Assembly (NCBI GenBank): GCA_036346405.1
Contig: CM070548.1
Span: forward strand, 65,372,877 to 65,436,876
DNA: 64,000 nucleotides
Direction: 5' to 3'
Origin: Phyllostachys edulis
Taxonomy: Eukaryota > Streptophyta > Magnoliopsida > Poales > Poaceae
Shown: in pieces, positions 23,970 through 33,813 of the stretch
Layout of the letters: the number at the start of each line of letters is the position of its first letter
Position numbering within the stretch: the stretch's first letter is position 1
Made by a program: the position numbers and the translations under genes
The notes under the pieces: model-generated
What the model was told of the DNA's origin: nothing
The model's database searches: none
Seen by the model: the letters and a program-made list of their open reading frames with translations, nothing else

Positions 23970-24400
23970 GATCTAACGAGAGGGAGGTCCGAACCCTTAG
24001 ATCTAATCGAGGAGAGATCTGAACCGTTAGATTAGAACGAGAAGAGGTCTGAACCCTTAGATCCAACGAGAGGAGGTCTGGACCCTTTGATCTAAATGAA
24101 AGGAGATCTGGAACCTTAGATCTAAAAGAGTAGAGATCTGGACCCTTAGATCCAAGCGAGGGGAGGTCTGGATCGTTAGATCCAATCGAGAGAAGGTCTG
24201 GATCGTTAGATCCAATCGAGGGAGGTCTGGATCATTAGATCCAATCGAGGGAAGGTCTGGATCGTTAGATCTAAATGAAGGGAGGTCTGGGCCGTTAGAT
24301 CTAAGCGAAGGGGAGGTCTGGGCCGTTTGATCTAAATGAAGGGAGGTCTGTACCTAAGCGAAGGGAGTTCTGGGCCCTTAGATCTAAGTGAGGGGAGGTC
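23970..24400 (+). repeat. GGAGGTCTGGATCGTTAGAT minisatellite
   Basis: About thirteen tandem units of 31-34 bp. The consensus is GGAGGTCTGGATCGTTAGAT followed by CCAATCGAGG or CTAAATGAAG. Most units carry a (T)TAGATC(C/T)AA half-palindrome. Confidence 0.85.
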
Positions 24401-24760
24401 TTGACGGTCAAGATGGAACCAAAGGAGATTCTGACAGTTACGATAAACGCAAGGGAAGTCCTGACGGTCAAGATGAACGCCAAGGAGGTCCCGACGGTCA
24501 AGATAGAACCAAAGGAGGTCCTGACGGTCACGATTGTACCAAAGGAGATCCTGATGGTTACGATGAACGCAAGGGAAGTTCCGACGGTCAAGATGAACAC
24601 CAAGGGAGGTCACGATGGAACCAAGGGAGGTCTCGATAGTCAAGATGAATACAAGGGAGGTCCCGACAGTCAAGATGAACTGCAGGGGAGGTCCCGACGG
24701 TCACGATGGAACCAAGGGAGGTCTCGATGGTCAAGATGGAACCAAGGGAGGTTCCATATA
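24390..24760 (+). repeat. GGAGGTCCCGACGGTCAAGA minisatellite
   Basis: About twelve units of 27-33 bp (most near 30), consensus GGAGGTCCCGACGGTCAAGA followed by TGAACGCAAG or TGGAACCAAG. A period of about 30 bp keeps open frames on both strands and yields ten-residue peptide repeats (for example VLTVKMNAKE). These are a by-product of the repeat and not evidence for a protein. Confidence 0.85.
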
Positions 24761-26449
24761 GAATTTCCAAATAAGCTTGAACTCTCATCAAAACCAAATG
24801 TTTCTGTTTATTTGAGAATTCAGGGAAATGGAGATGCTACTAGGAGGTCGCGGGAGACGCTACGACCAAGGGAGGTCGTGAAGGTGTTACGACCCGAGGA
24901 GGTCATGCGGGTGTCACGACCAGGTGTGGTCGTGGAGGTGTACGACCAAGAGGGTGGTCTTTGCAAGATGGGAGTTCGTGAACCACGGGGGTTGTCTTTG
25001 TCAAATGGCAGGTCTGTGCAAGGAAGGAGGTCGTGGGGGTGTTAACCATGCGTAGTCGATCGAGAGAATGGATCGATTACACAACGGTGACCAAAAGAAA
25101 CAAATGCTAGACTGTATTGGCGCAATAGGATGATCCAGCGGGAAAAACCAAAAAGAAGGACCAAATGAACATCCAAGAGAGAATAAGACGACTCGAACTA
25201 CGGAGAGTTTTTGTCCACTAGGAACTTGCCAATATGGAACTGGAAAGTGGTTAGTCGGAGCCTCGCTGGCGATGGCGAATCACAATATTGGACGAAGCTC
25301 CGCGCTGCAAGTAACTTGAGGGAAAGGAGGGTGGTCTTCGATCCTCAAGGTTGCTCTCGGGAAGCAGGCGATTGGCCTATCTGGATGTCTTGGGAGGTCC
25401 TGGTCGGAGATGAAAGGAGAGTGGTCTCCAAGGCGATGATTGCCTGAGGCAAGGCGGTGAAGTAGGGGGGGCTTGTCAGCGACGAGGGCTTGAGTTGGAC
25501 TGGAGCTCGAGCTCTCCTGGAGAAAAGGAGAGAATGGGGGGGGGGGTTAGCTCTGGATTTGGTGAAGAAAAGCAACAAGGAGGCAACCAGGACGTGGGTA
25601 AACACATATGTATATGCATAACCTGTACAGGGGGAGTGGCCGGAGTGGTTGGGGCTGTTGTTGGAGTGGTTGCACAGTGCAGTTGAGGGACATCCTAGGT
25701 GATGGCTATTAATGGCCGATGGACTGCCTTAGGCCTAAGCTCTTGCCTGGTGCAATAGGCGCCCGGAAAAAGAGAGAGCCACTACCCTAGTCTACAGCCA
25801 GAGGTCTTGGTTGCACCGGGCTTGACCAGCCGTGGGTCAGAAGGATAGGGAAGAGAATGCATGGGAGCAGGGTGGGTCGGATCAGACACTAGGCTGATCA
25901 ACATTTTAGCTAAAGGAGGTAGGGGGAGAAGGAAGGAAAATTAGGTAGACTTAAGAAAAGGCAAATTGACAGGATGGGAGATATAATCACAAGAGCAGAA
26001 AAGGTGCAAAATATCCTCAAACAATCTCAAAGATGCAGGCAAACGAACGATAATAGTCACTTATAAAAAAAGTTTTAAAAATCCTTCATTTTTACAATTA
26101 TGAATTTTTTTGGATGTTACAGGCTGCAGCCGTAGTTGCCGAAGAAGAGAAGATGGAGATGGAGCAGATTTAGGCAAAAGTTTCTTCATACTTCGCTGAT
26201 TCGATCTAGTGCACGCATTGCACTTAGATTTTTATATTCATTTGCAGTTTGTAGTTGGGATAGAACATTGAATTATTGAATAATGGTTGTATGCGCTAGG
26301 AGAGCAAAGCATTAAATTCTTATTATGAGTCATGCAAGACTTTTTCCCGTATTAATAATAACAAGTTATGTTCTGTTTTGTAGTATTTTATTTATGTGTG
26401 GATTGCTTCCTACCTCATATTAATAAATACTTTATATATCAAAACGAGT

Positions 26450-29400
26450 GTGACGTCCTATGGAGGAAGTGTGCTTAACAGATAACGGCACAACGAATAC
26501 CATCCTGGGAGAGACAAAAAAAATTCAATCGATCAACAAGAATGCTGGTAGTCTTACGACAATCATAGACAGCGAACTTGTATAATAGGCTCAGGAAGAA
26601 CTACAATTATACTCCCGATGGGCACAACTTTAGTCATTAAAGAAGCCTTGTTGTACCCAGAATCGACTAGAACTCTCCTAAGCTTTAAGGATATTCGCGC
26701 TAACGGTCTCCATGTAGAGATTGAAGAAGAGTATGGTAAAGAATACCTGCTCATTACAAAGCGTGAGGAAAATAGAAAAAGGGTATTAGAACGACTTTCT
26801 TCATATGAATATGGGCTATACTACACCAACATTAAGGCACCGGTAGCTTATACTGTCTTGAAAACCACTTTTAGAAGCTCTGAACTTTTCTATCTCTACC
26901 ATGATAGATTAGGTCACCCCGGTCTTAGGATGATGAGAAATATAATAAAAAAATTCATAGGGGCATAATGTCAATATAAAGAATTTCCTGAATCAGGAAG
27001 ATTTTGTGTGCCCCGCATGTACCACTGGAAAATTAATTACTAGACCTTCTACTCTAAAAGTGAAGGATGAAATTCCTACATTCCTGGACCGTATCCAGAG
27101 AGACATTTGTGGTCCTATACAACCCCTATCAGGGCTATTTAGGTACTTTACGGTGCTCATCGATGCTTTCTCGAAATGGTCGCATGTATGTCTATTGTCT
27201 ACGAGAAACCATGCTTTTGCAAAGCTGATCTCGTAGATAATTAAAATTAAGAATAATTTTCCTGATCGTTATGTGAAGTCCATCAGAATGGACAACGTTG
27301 GAGAATTTACTGTGAAGGTATTTGATGATTATTGCATGGCAATGTGAATTACCGTTGAGTATTCTATACCATATGTCCACACCCAGAATGGATTAGCAGA
27401 GGCATTAATTAAACGAATTAAATTTATCGCCCGATCACTTTTGTAGAATTATAATTTACCAACTACATGTTGGGGACACGCGGTCCTGCACGCAGCAACT
27501 CTCATCAATTTTAGACCGTCGTCATATAATATCCATTCACCTATGCAACTAGCGCAAGGGTCAGCACTGAAAATCTCTCATCTCCGCAGGTTTGGTTATA
27601 AGGTTTATGTACCTATACCACCACCGTAGCGAACTGCAATGGACCATCTCTGAAAGTCTGGGATATACGTTGATTATGAGACAACATCTATAATCAGGTA
27701 TCTGGACCCTATGACTGGATATTTGCATATAGCCCGCTTCGCTGATAGCATATTTGATGAGGATAGTTTCCCGTCACTAGGGGAGGAAATCAGTCCCTTG
27801 ATGAAAAATGTCGGGAAATAACGTGGCAAGCCACGGGAATCCATACACATGACCCGCGCACTAGTAAAGCAAATAGAGAAGTTCAAAAGATAATTGATTT
27901 ATAAGCATTAGCGAAACAACTGTCTGACCACTTTAGTGATTTGAAGAGCGTGACCAAGTCGTATATGCCTGCATGCAAAGCACCGGAGAGGGTTAAAATA
28001 CCAAAGAAAATTGAAGGTATCCCTAATCACGTTCAAATGCCTCAGAATAAAAGGACGAGAACTCTGGCCCCTTGAATCCTAAGTAACCAGGGACGCCTGG
28101 TGAAAAAGGATAAGAATGACTTGACACAACAGATCACTGAAGTTACCCAGAACCAAAAGGGGAGCCAATTGAGACCTAGCACCAGTATGGAACCTTCAGT
28201 AAAAGGCATACCGGATTTGAACATCCCCACAAAGGGAGACATCAACATGGATGTGTGTGCGCACATTGGAGCTAGAAAACTAAAGGGACTTGCCCCCGCA
28301 ATTGGAAGCAACGGTGAGAGAGTAGAAGCATTAGAAAAATCGCCCCATGAAAAAAATAGTTATAAATTATGTGACAATGGGAGAATCTATGAATAGAACA
28401 GCAGCCAATGTCGACATTTATTTTGCAAAGAAAATTGCCATGATCATCGATCTTGATCCAGAGCCTGCATCGCTAGCTAAATGTCATAAAAGATCAGATT
28501 GAGAAGATTGAAAAAAGGCAATAGAAGCAGAATTATTATCTCTGAATAAGAAAGATGTGTTTGGGCCTGTAAACCGCACGCCTCCCCATGTGCACCCCGT
28601 AGGACATAAGTGGGTATTTGTTCGAAAGAGAAATGAAAATTATGAAGTTGTAAGATATAAAGCAAGGCTCGTTGCACAAGGTTTCACTCAACGATCAGGA
28701 GTTGATTAAGAAGAAACATATTATCCGATCATGGGCAGAACTATCTTTAGATACTTAATCTAAATGGCAGTAAACTTAAAGTTAGAAATGAAATTGATGG
28801 ATGTGGTAACTGCATTCCTTTATGGAAACTTGGATTCAGACATATATATGAAGGTACCTAAAGGTATCCCTGTCCCGAACCAAGACAGAGCAAATAGAAA
28901 TTTGTATAGTGTGCAACTCATAAAGTCACTATATGGACTTAAGCAACCAGATAGAATGTGGTATAATCGCTTAAGCGACTTTCTATGCAAGAAATGCTAC
29001 ATGAACAATAAAGATGGTCTCTGTGTATTTATACGACGACCCCATGATGGATTTTGGGAGCTTGATATATATTAAGAAAGTAAGTTCTTACCTAGAGTCG
29101 GATTTCGAAATGAAAAATTTGAGTAAAATCAAATATTGCCTAGGCTTGCAACTTGAGCATACCCTTGAAGGGATTTTAGTACATTAGTCAACTTACACTC
29201 AGAAAGTGTTAGAAAATGTTCGGTTTTGAAAAGGCATATCCTTCGAAAGTGCTGATGGTCGGAAGATCCTTGCAGCAAAACAAGGACCCGTACAAATCTA
29301 GAGAAGAGGGGGAGGAAGTCCTGGGATCAGAATTCCTGTACTTGAGTGCAGTAGGAGTACTCATGTATTTAGCAAACTATACTAGACTGGACATTGCATT

Positions 29401-30060
29401 TGCCATGAACCTATTAGCAAGGTATAGTGCATAACCTACCAAAAAGCATTGGCAGAGAGTAAAGGACATCTTCCGATACCTCCAAGGAAGCAAAAATCTT
29501 GGTCTGTTCTACAGAAAGAACCAAGAACTAACTATGACTGGCTATGCAGATGCTGGGTACCTATCAGACCCGCATACAACTAAATCACAAACATGCTATG
29601 TATTCCTATGTGGTGGAACTGCAATTTTATGAAAATCGTCTAAGTAAAGTCTTGTATCAACTTCGACGAACCACTCAGAAATCATAGCGTTGTACGAGGC
29701 CTCGCGAGAATGTTCTTGGCTTCGGTGGATGATTCACCACATCCAGCAGTCGTGTGGATTGAATACCGCGCAAACTCCCACTATTATCTGTGAAGATAAT
29801 GCAGCTTGTGTTGCACAAGTGCAGATGGGTTATGTGAAGAGTCAACTCACAAAGCATATCAACCCCCAAGTTCTTCTATGCTCATGAATTGCAAAAGATA
29901 GACGAAATTAAAGTACTGCATACTAAGTTATATGAAAATCTTGTAGATTTATTCACTAAGTCATTTCCAGCGTCTAGCTTTGAAAGATGCATATGTGGAA
30001 TTGGAATGATAAGACTTAGAGAAGTACAAAATTCAGGAGGAGAATCTTCACGAACTTTTT
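26450..30060 (+). pseudogene. copia pol polyprotein, many stops
   Basis: Pol copies the element RNA and inserts the DNA. Recognisable in order: a segment before the integrase (26618-26968) ending in the HDRLGHPG motif; the integrase finger (CPACTTGK near 27006); the integrase core around 27060-27560 (DAFSKW, MDNVGEF); and the reverse transcriptase at about 28600-29075 (GHKWVFVRKRN, YKARLVAQGFTQR, LKQPDRMWYNRL). RNase H follows at about 29340-29880 (EDNAACVAQVQMGYVKS). There are internal stops at about 26966, 27234, 27346, 28708 and 28762, plus frameshifts through RNase H. No segment could be translated as a whole polyprotein. The better-matching partner copy is the inverted one at 36365-40009. 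Confidence 0.85.
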
Positions 30061-30307
30061 ATTGAAACTTGATCATGAAGATCGAGTACCAAAAGAATAA
30101 ATCCTAGAGATTAAATGAAATTAGGTGGATTGTACTCCTTTTCCCTTGACAAGTTTTTCTGAAGTTTCTCGATTAAGGTTTTTATTAAAACAATCCGTAC
30201 AGCACAGTAGAACATGTTTTATGTACTCTTTCTCTAAATTTTTTCCACTGGGGTTTTATGGAGTTTTGATGAGACATAAACATGACAGATGAGTGCCCAA
30301 GGAGGAG

Positions 30308-30570
30308 TGTTAAGAAACCGGGCTCAGGCTAGGCAGACCTGGCCCATGGTGGGCTCCTCATCCATCTAGTAGCCTATATAAAGAGGGACCTTCAACTATT
30401 GTACTACAGTTTTACATAAAAGCAATAAAGAGAAGGTAAAAGTCTCCTTATATCTCTGTGTTCAATCTACAATTTTGTTCTTGCGTTCTTGCATTGTTCT
30501 AAGTGATTCTACATTTGTCCACGAGGTAATTGATCGAACTGGACTCGCTAGCAACGGTTACTCAACAACA
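30308..30570 (+). repeat. copia 3' LTR
   Basis: Starts TGTTAAGAAACCGGG after the purine tract and ends GGTTACTCAACAACA. A TATATAAAGAGG promoter-like motif is present. The exact last base is uncertain between 30567 and 30570. Confidence 0.8.
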
Positions 30571-31884
30571 TCAATACATACTTAATACGTGTGGCGCCAC
30601 AAAACTTGCATGAATATGGCAAGGAGCGCGCAACCAATTAATTCTCTTTCATTACGGGTAAAAACACCCCATCCATAATGGATACGAATCATGGATAAAA
30701 GTAACAGGGTCAGAATCATGGTTCACAATTTTGACGAAATTTTAGAAATTTCGCTCCATTCGTTATCCTCCGAAATAAATATGTATCGTTCAAAACAAAT
30801 CGGCAACATTTGAATTTGGACAAATTTCGTCCAAAATCTGGTTAAATTTTGTGCAAATTTCAAGCGCATGTTTGAACATTTCACCAAAATTATAGCCAAA
30901 ATTCCGGTAATTCCGGGCTCAGCGTCCCCTAATGAAATAAATTTCGAAATGAAAGAGTTTTCCCCGGTCAGAACGCATCTTAACCCCGACTCCGCCCCTA
31001 GTATTTCAGAAAGGTCTAAGGTTTTTCGATGCTGCTTATGTAGCCCGCTCGTGACCATAACATATACACCGCTCGCACAAATGGCAATGTTCTTACAATT
31101 TTAGAAATAAACCAGCCAAACCTCAGGGTAGTACTACTGCGTCATGCGAGCCTTCCCCTTTGGGAGTATTAGCGTCTACCCCTATCTCCTAGCCTCCTAG
31201 CAGCATCGCGTGCATCATCCTGCGGGTTCGGTCTTGGCTTGTTGGCCCCCACCATTATCGATCCACTTTGGAAGCTTTCCCTGCCGATCGATCTCATCAG
31301 CAAGCTAGGCGTCCGGCCATTCATGGCGCCGAACCAGTGAGTCACTGAAATGCACTAGCCCAAACGGAGCGGGCATGACGAGTTGCAGTTTTGACATTCG
31401 ATCTTGGCGTGCGGTGCTCCTGTGCCTGTCCCGGCAAAGAGATCGAGTACTCGTGCCGGTGGTTCCTTGACTTGCTGGGACTGGGAGCAGTGTTTCTGCT
31501 GTGCTAACTGTAACTCTGTGAGTGGCTTGGATACGCATGATCCTCGACGCCTTTTGCTCCCTGTCCATCTTTAGAAGTCAAAGATTGCAGCAAACACTCT
31601 CGATATGCTTACGTCTATACAGAGTTTTAGTGACAGCTGACGATACGGTTTTAAAGTACAGACAAAAAAATAAACGTACATGCAGTATGCTTGTTCTTGG
31701 CTTGGCTTAAAAATGCATTACCCCAATTCGTTTGAGAGAAAAGCCAACGGAGTGATCTTTCAGTGGTATCAAAGCAGACCATTCAGCTTGACATGTTGGA
31801 GTGGCAGGGAATCAACTTTTCCAAGGGAAAGGTAACTCAGAACAAGCATGCACGTTCTTGACCTGCTACTACGGATGCTGGAAC
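30571..31884. other. no gene recognised
   Basis: The 30720-31000 segment is rich in AAATTTCG/CGAAATTT strings, a style common in uncharacterised rice repeats. 31180-31560 has mixed composition without a convincing ORF. A TGGTATCAAAGC string at 31765-31776 resembles an LTR-element primer site but has no identifiable LTR to its left. Confidence 0.45.
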
Positions 31885-32227
31885 TGTTCCTGGAGAGAAC
31901 TCCTCGACGTACGCACACAAACATTCTAAAACGCAGAGAAAGAAAAAAGAACACGCAAGACACAAATATTTTTGTTGCTGCCGAACTTCACAGCTTTTCA
32001 GACTTTTCCTTCTCCTTTTATTCTATCAAGAGGCTTAAGATGTTACATGCATTAGTGCTCCACTAATAGCACCTAACTACACCCACTACGGCCACTAACG
32101 CAGGGCTGTTACATGCACGTAACATGCAAATATTTCTAGTCTAATAGCACACATGATGATGCCATTACATACAAATAAATACAAATGCTACATGAAAAAA
32201 CCAATTAAGTCAAGATTATAGCTAACA
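31885..32227 (-). repeat. 3' LTR of the short element
   Basis: 343 bp, TGTTCC...CTAACA on the plus strand. It aligns end to end with 33474-33813, with scattered substitutions and small indels (for example a GTCTAATAGC block shared by both). Confidence 0.8.
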
Positions 32228-33473
32228 ATTTCTCTCGTATCTTGATATGCCGACCAACAGTTGCGGATCACCCGTAGTCTCTTGCCACGCGCAGCGGCTT
32301 TCTCCTTGTTGCCACACGCAGCGGCTCCTCTTGCACGACTCATCACTCCATTGACGATCTTCAATACTTATCTCCGAGAAGTTCCCCCTTCTCAATTGGC
32401 ATGGGTTAGCAACAAAAGTTCTCTTTATGTGTCGCCGAATCCATGCCACGTGATCACACTTGAGGGACATTACAGTCGTTCCCGCCATTCGCAACCATAA
32501 ACATGGGCGCCACTGTAGCCCATGCATTTGGCAATTCTTCTCATCGGGACATGGAGATGGACAGTACATTTGTCCATCTTGCCTTGTCGGTTGATGACGA
32601 CGTTCCTTAGTAGCAGGTATTTATGAGACATGCTGCCACTTCTCTTCACCGCTACCTCTTTGCCGCCACAACTTCGTTGCCGGTGGCACAACTCACCGGG
32701 CGACTCCGACCTCTAGTTCTTCTTGTGACGACAGCCTCTATGCCATCGCTGTTTTGTCGGTCTCATGCTGACTCGTTTCCCCACGGCTTTGCACCGCCTC
32801 ACCTTGCCGCCGCCGGCCTACTCCGTGGCAATCACACCAACGCCGCCACTGCGCATGTCGCGTGTGACACTTGCACACAGCCAACCTCGCCATGGCCGCA
32901 CAAACCTCCGCCATCGTGTTCCTGAGCGTATGGTGCTGCAGCTGGCTCATCGCCAACACCTGTGCACCTTCACCCAAACGCTCCGGCTCTCCTCACCGCG
33001 GAGCCGCATGCTCCATATCAGACGCCGGTCATGCTTGCCGCTTACGCGGCGCCAACACCCTGCGTGTCATCGCACCTCCACCGCCCTCGCCGCGCACACA
33101 CCCGCTTATATAGTTGTCGTCTTGGCGCCCGCTCACACGCACACGCTCTCGGCCGTGACGCTTGTCGCCCTCGCGGCCACGGTCGTGCGATGCGCCCTGC
33201 GCCTTGTGCACCTCCGCACCTTGCGCTGCACTGCGTCTCCGCCACTGTGCCGCGGCCATGCCGCGCCCAAAGCCATCGCCTCCAGGCAGCGCCAGCACAT
33301 CCGTCGCGAGCACCTTGGACAGTCGCTCCACGTTGCGCTCTAGCTGGTTCTCGAACAGGTTCTATGCCATCGCCAGGTTCGCCCGCTCCGCCGAGTACCA
33401 TGCCGCGTTGTCGGCGCCGCTGGGTGGGCACTCTCCTCACATTGAACTTCGCTCTAATACCAATTGTTCGAAC
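32228..33473 (-). other. interior of the short LTR element
   Basis: The 32600-33440 part is GC-rich, with long open frames on both strands. On the minus strand, next to the primer site, one frame reads WYSAERANL..LFENQLERNVERL, which has protein-like composition, but I cannot match it to a family. The rest is Arg/Ala/Pro low complexity. It could be a remnant of gag or captured host sequence. Confidence 0.35.
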
Positions 33474-33813
33474 TGTTCCCAGAGAGAACTCCTAGACACA
33501 CACACACGAACACTCTGAAACACAGAGAAAGAAAGAAGAACACGCATGACACAAAATATTTTTGTTGCTACCGAACTTCACAGCTCTTTAGGCTTTTCCT
33601 TCTCCTTTTATTCTGATCAAGAGGCTCAAGATGTTACATGCAATTAGTTCTCCACTAATAGCACCTAACTACACCCACTACGGCCACTAACGCAGGGCTG
33701 TTACATGCACATAACATGCAAACGTTTCAGTCCAATAGCACACACATGATGATGACATTACATGCAAATAATGCTACATGCAAAAACCAATTAAGTCAAG
33801 ATTATAGCTAAGA
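33474..33813 (-). repeat. 5' LTR of the short element
   Basis: 340 bp, partner of 31885-32227. The outer terminus reads CTAAGA instead of CTAACA. The primer site lies 11 bp inside (33451-33462). Confidence 0.8.

Larger units (their letters stand above)
21068..26121 (-). mobile_element. 5,054-bp solo LTR (gypsy type), TSD GGCTG
   Basis: On the minus strand it begins TGTAACATCC and ends GGGATCTGACA, so both ends are TG...CA and the two termini form a short inverted repeat. The 5-bp direct repeat GGCTG flanks it at 21063-21067 and 26122-26126, and the copia gag frame closes across it. No gag or pol domain lies inside. The 21900-23680 core, read on the minus strand, carries the grass gypsy LTR block (CCGTGCTCACGGTCAAGAAC, GTAGATCCGCCGTTGGGATG, CTCTGTAGAGT). 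That block matches in diverged form the LTR at 1180-6001. Both flanks of this core consist of GGAGGTC-rich minisatellite arrays, which account for most of its unusual length. I found no internal copy of either terminus, so it does not look like a full element with short LTRs. Confidence 0.85.
20077..26170 (+). pseudogene. copia gag, split by a solo LTR
   Basis: Gag coats the element RNA. The ATG at 20077 opens a copia-type gag with ALKKRFEKLK in its capsid-like region. The first break is a TGA at 20401-20403, and more stops follow near 20574, 20721 and 20788. A zinc knuckle lies at 20851-20892: the spacing CX2CX4NX4C has asparagine where the zinc-binding histidine belongs. The frame runs into the 5,054-bp LTR at 21067 and resumes exactly at 26127 once the LTR and one GGCTG copy are discounted. 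It ends at a TAG at 26170-26172 after an acidic EEEKMEMEQ stretch. Confidence 0.8.
18499..30570 (+). mobile_element. Ty1/copia retrotransposon, decayed, with nested solo LTR
   Basis: The element has a 5' LTR (18499-18752), a TTATCAGCACG primer-site-like sequence, gag, pol in the copia order (protease region, GAG pre-integrase, integrase, reverse transcriptase, RNase H), a purine tract AAGGAGGAG at about 30299-30307, and a 3' LTR (30308-30570). Without the nested 5,054-bp LTR and one TSD copy it is about 7.0 kb. The LTRs have diverged visibly, so it is old. The flanks CCATC (18494-18498) and ACATC (beginning at 30568 if the LTR ends at 30567) differ by one base and may be the target duplication. 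All coding regions carry many stops. Confidence 0.85.
31885..33813 (-). mobile_element. short non-autonomous LTR retrotransposon
   Basis: Two direct repeats of about 340 bp (31885-32227 and 33474-33813) both begin TGTTCC on the plus strand. The left ends CTAACA and the right CTAAGA (a mutated terminus). Just inside the right repeat, GCTCTAATACCA (33451-33462) is the reverse complement of TGGTATTAGAGC, nearly the usual tRNA-iMet primer site. The element therefore runs on the minus strand with its 5' LTR on the right. The 1.25-kb interior contains no gag or pol domain I can name. The flanks GGAAC and AAGGA do not match, so no target duplication is seen. Confidence 0.75.

Noticed and set aside
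21250..24760. Regular repeats resembling a CRISPR array
   Set aside because: Repeat units drift, spacers are repeats themselves, and the region lies inside a plant LTR. No cas genes and a eukaryotic context.
24401..25045. 214-codon plus-strand ORF with ten-residue repeats
   Set aside because: It is a translation of a minisatellite with a period near 30 bp inside an LTR, open on both strands.
30590..30605. ACGTGTGGCGCCAC resembling copia pre-pol sequence (ACGCGTGTGGCGCC)
   Set aside because: The match is short and the neighbouring bases do not align with the copia family, so chance is likely.
31765..31776. TGGTATCAAAGC, a primer-site-like string
   Set aside because: One mismatch from the usual site, but I cannot find an LTR ending just to its left or a partner LTR to the right.
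32623..33518. Several plus-strand His/Pro/Arg-rich ORFs
   Set aside because: They are antisense to the interior of a minus-strand LTR element and composition-driven.
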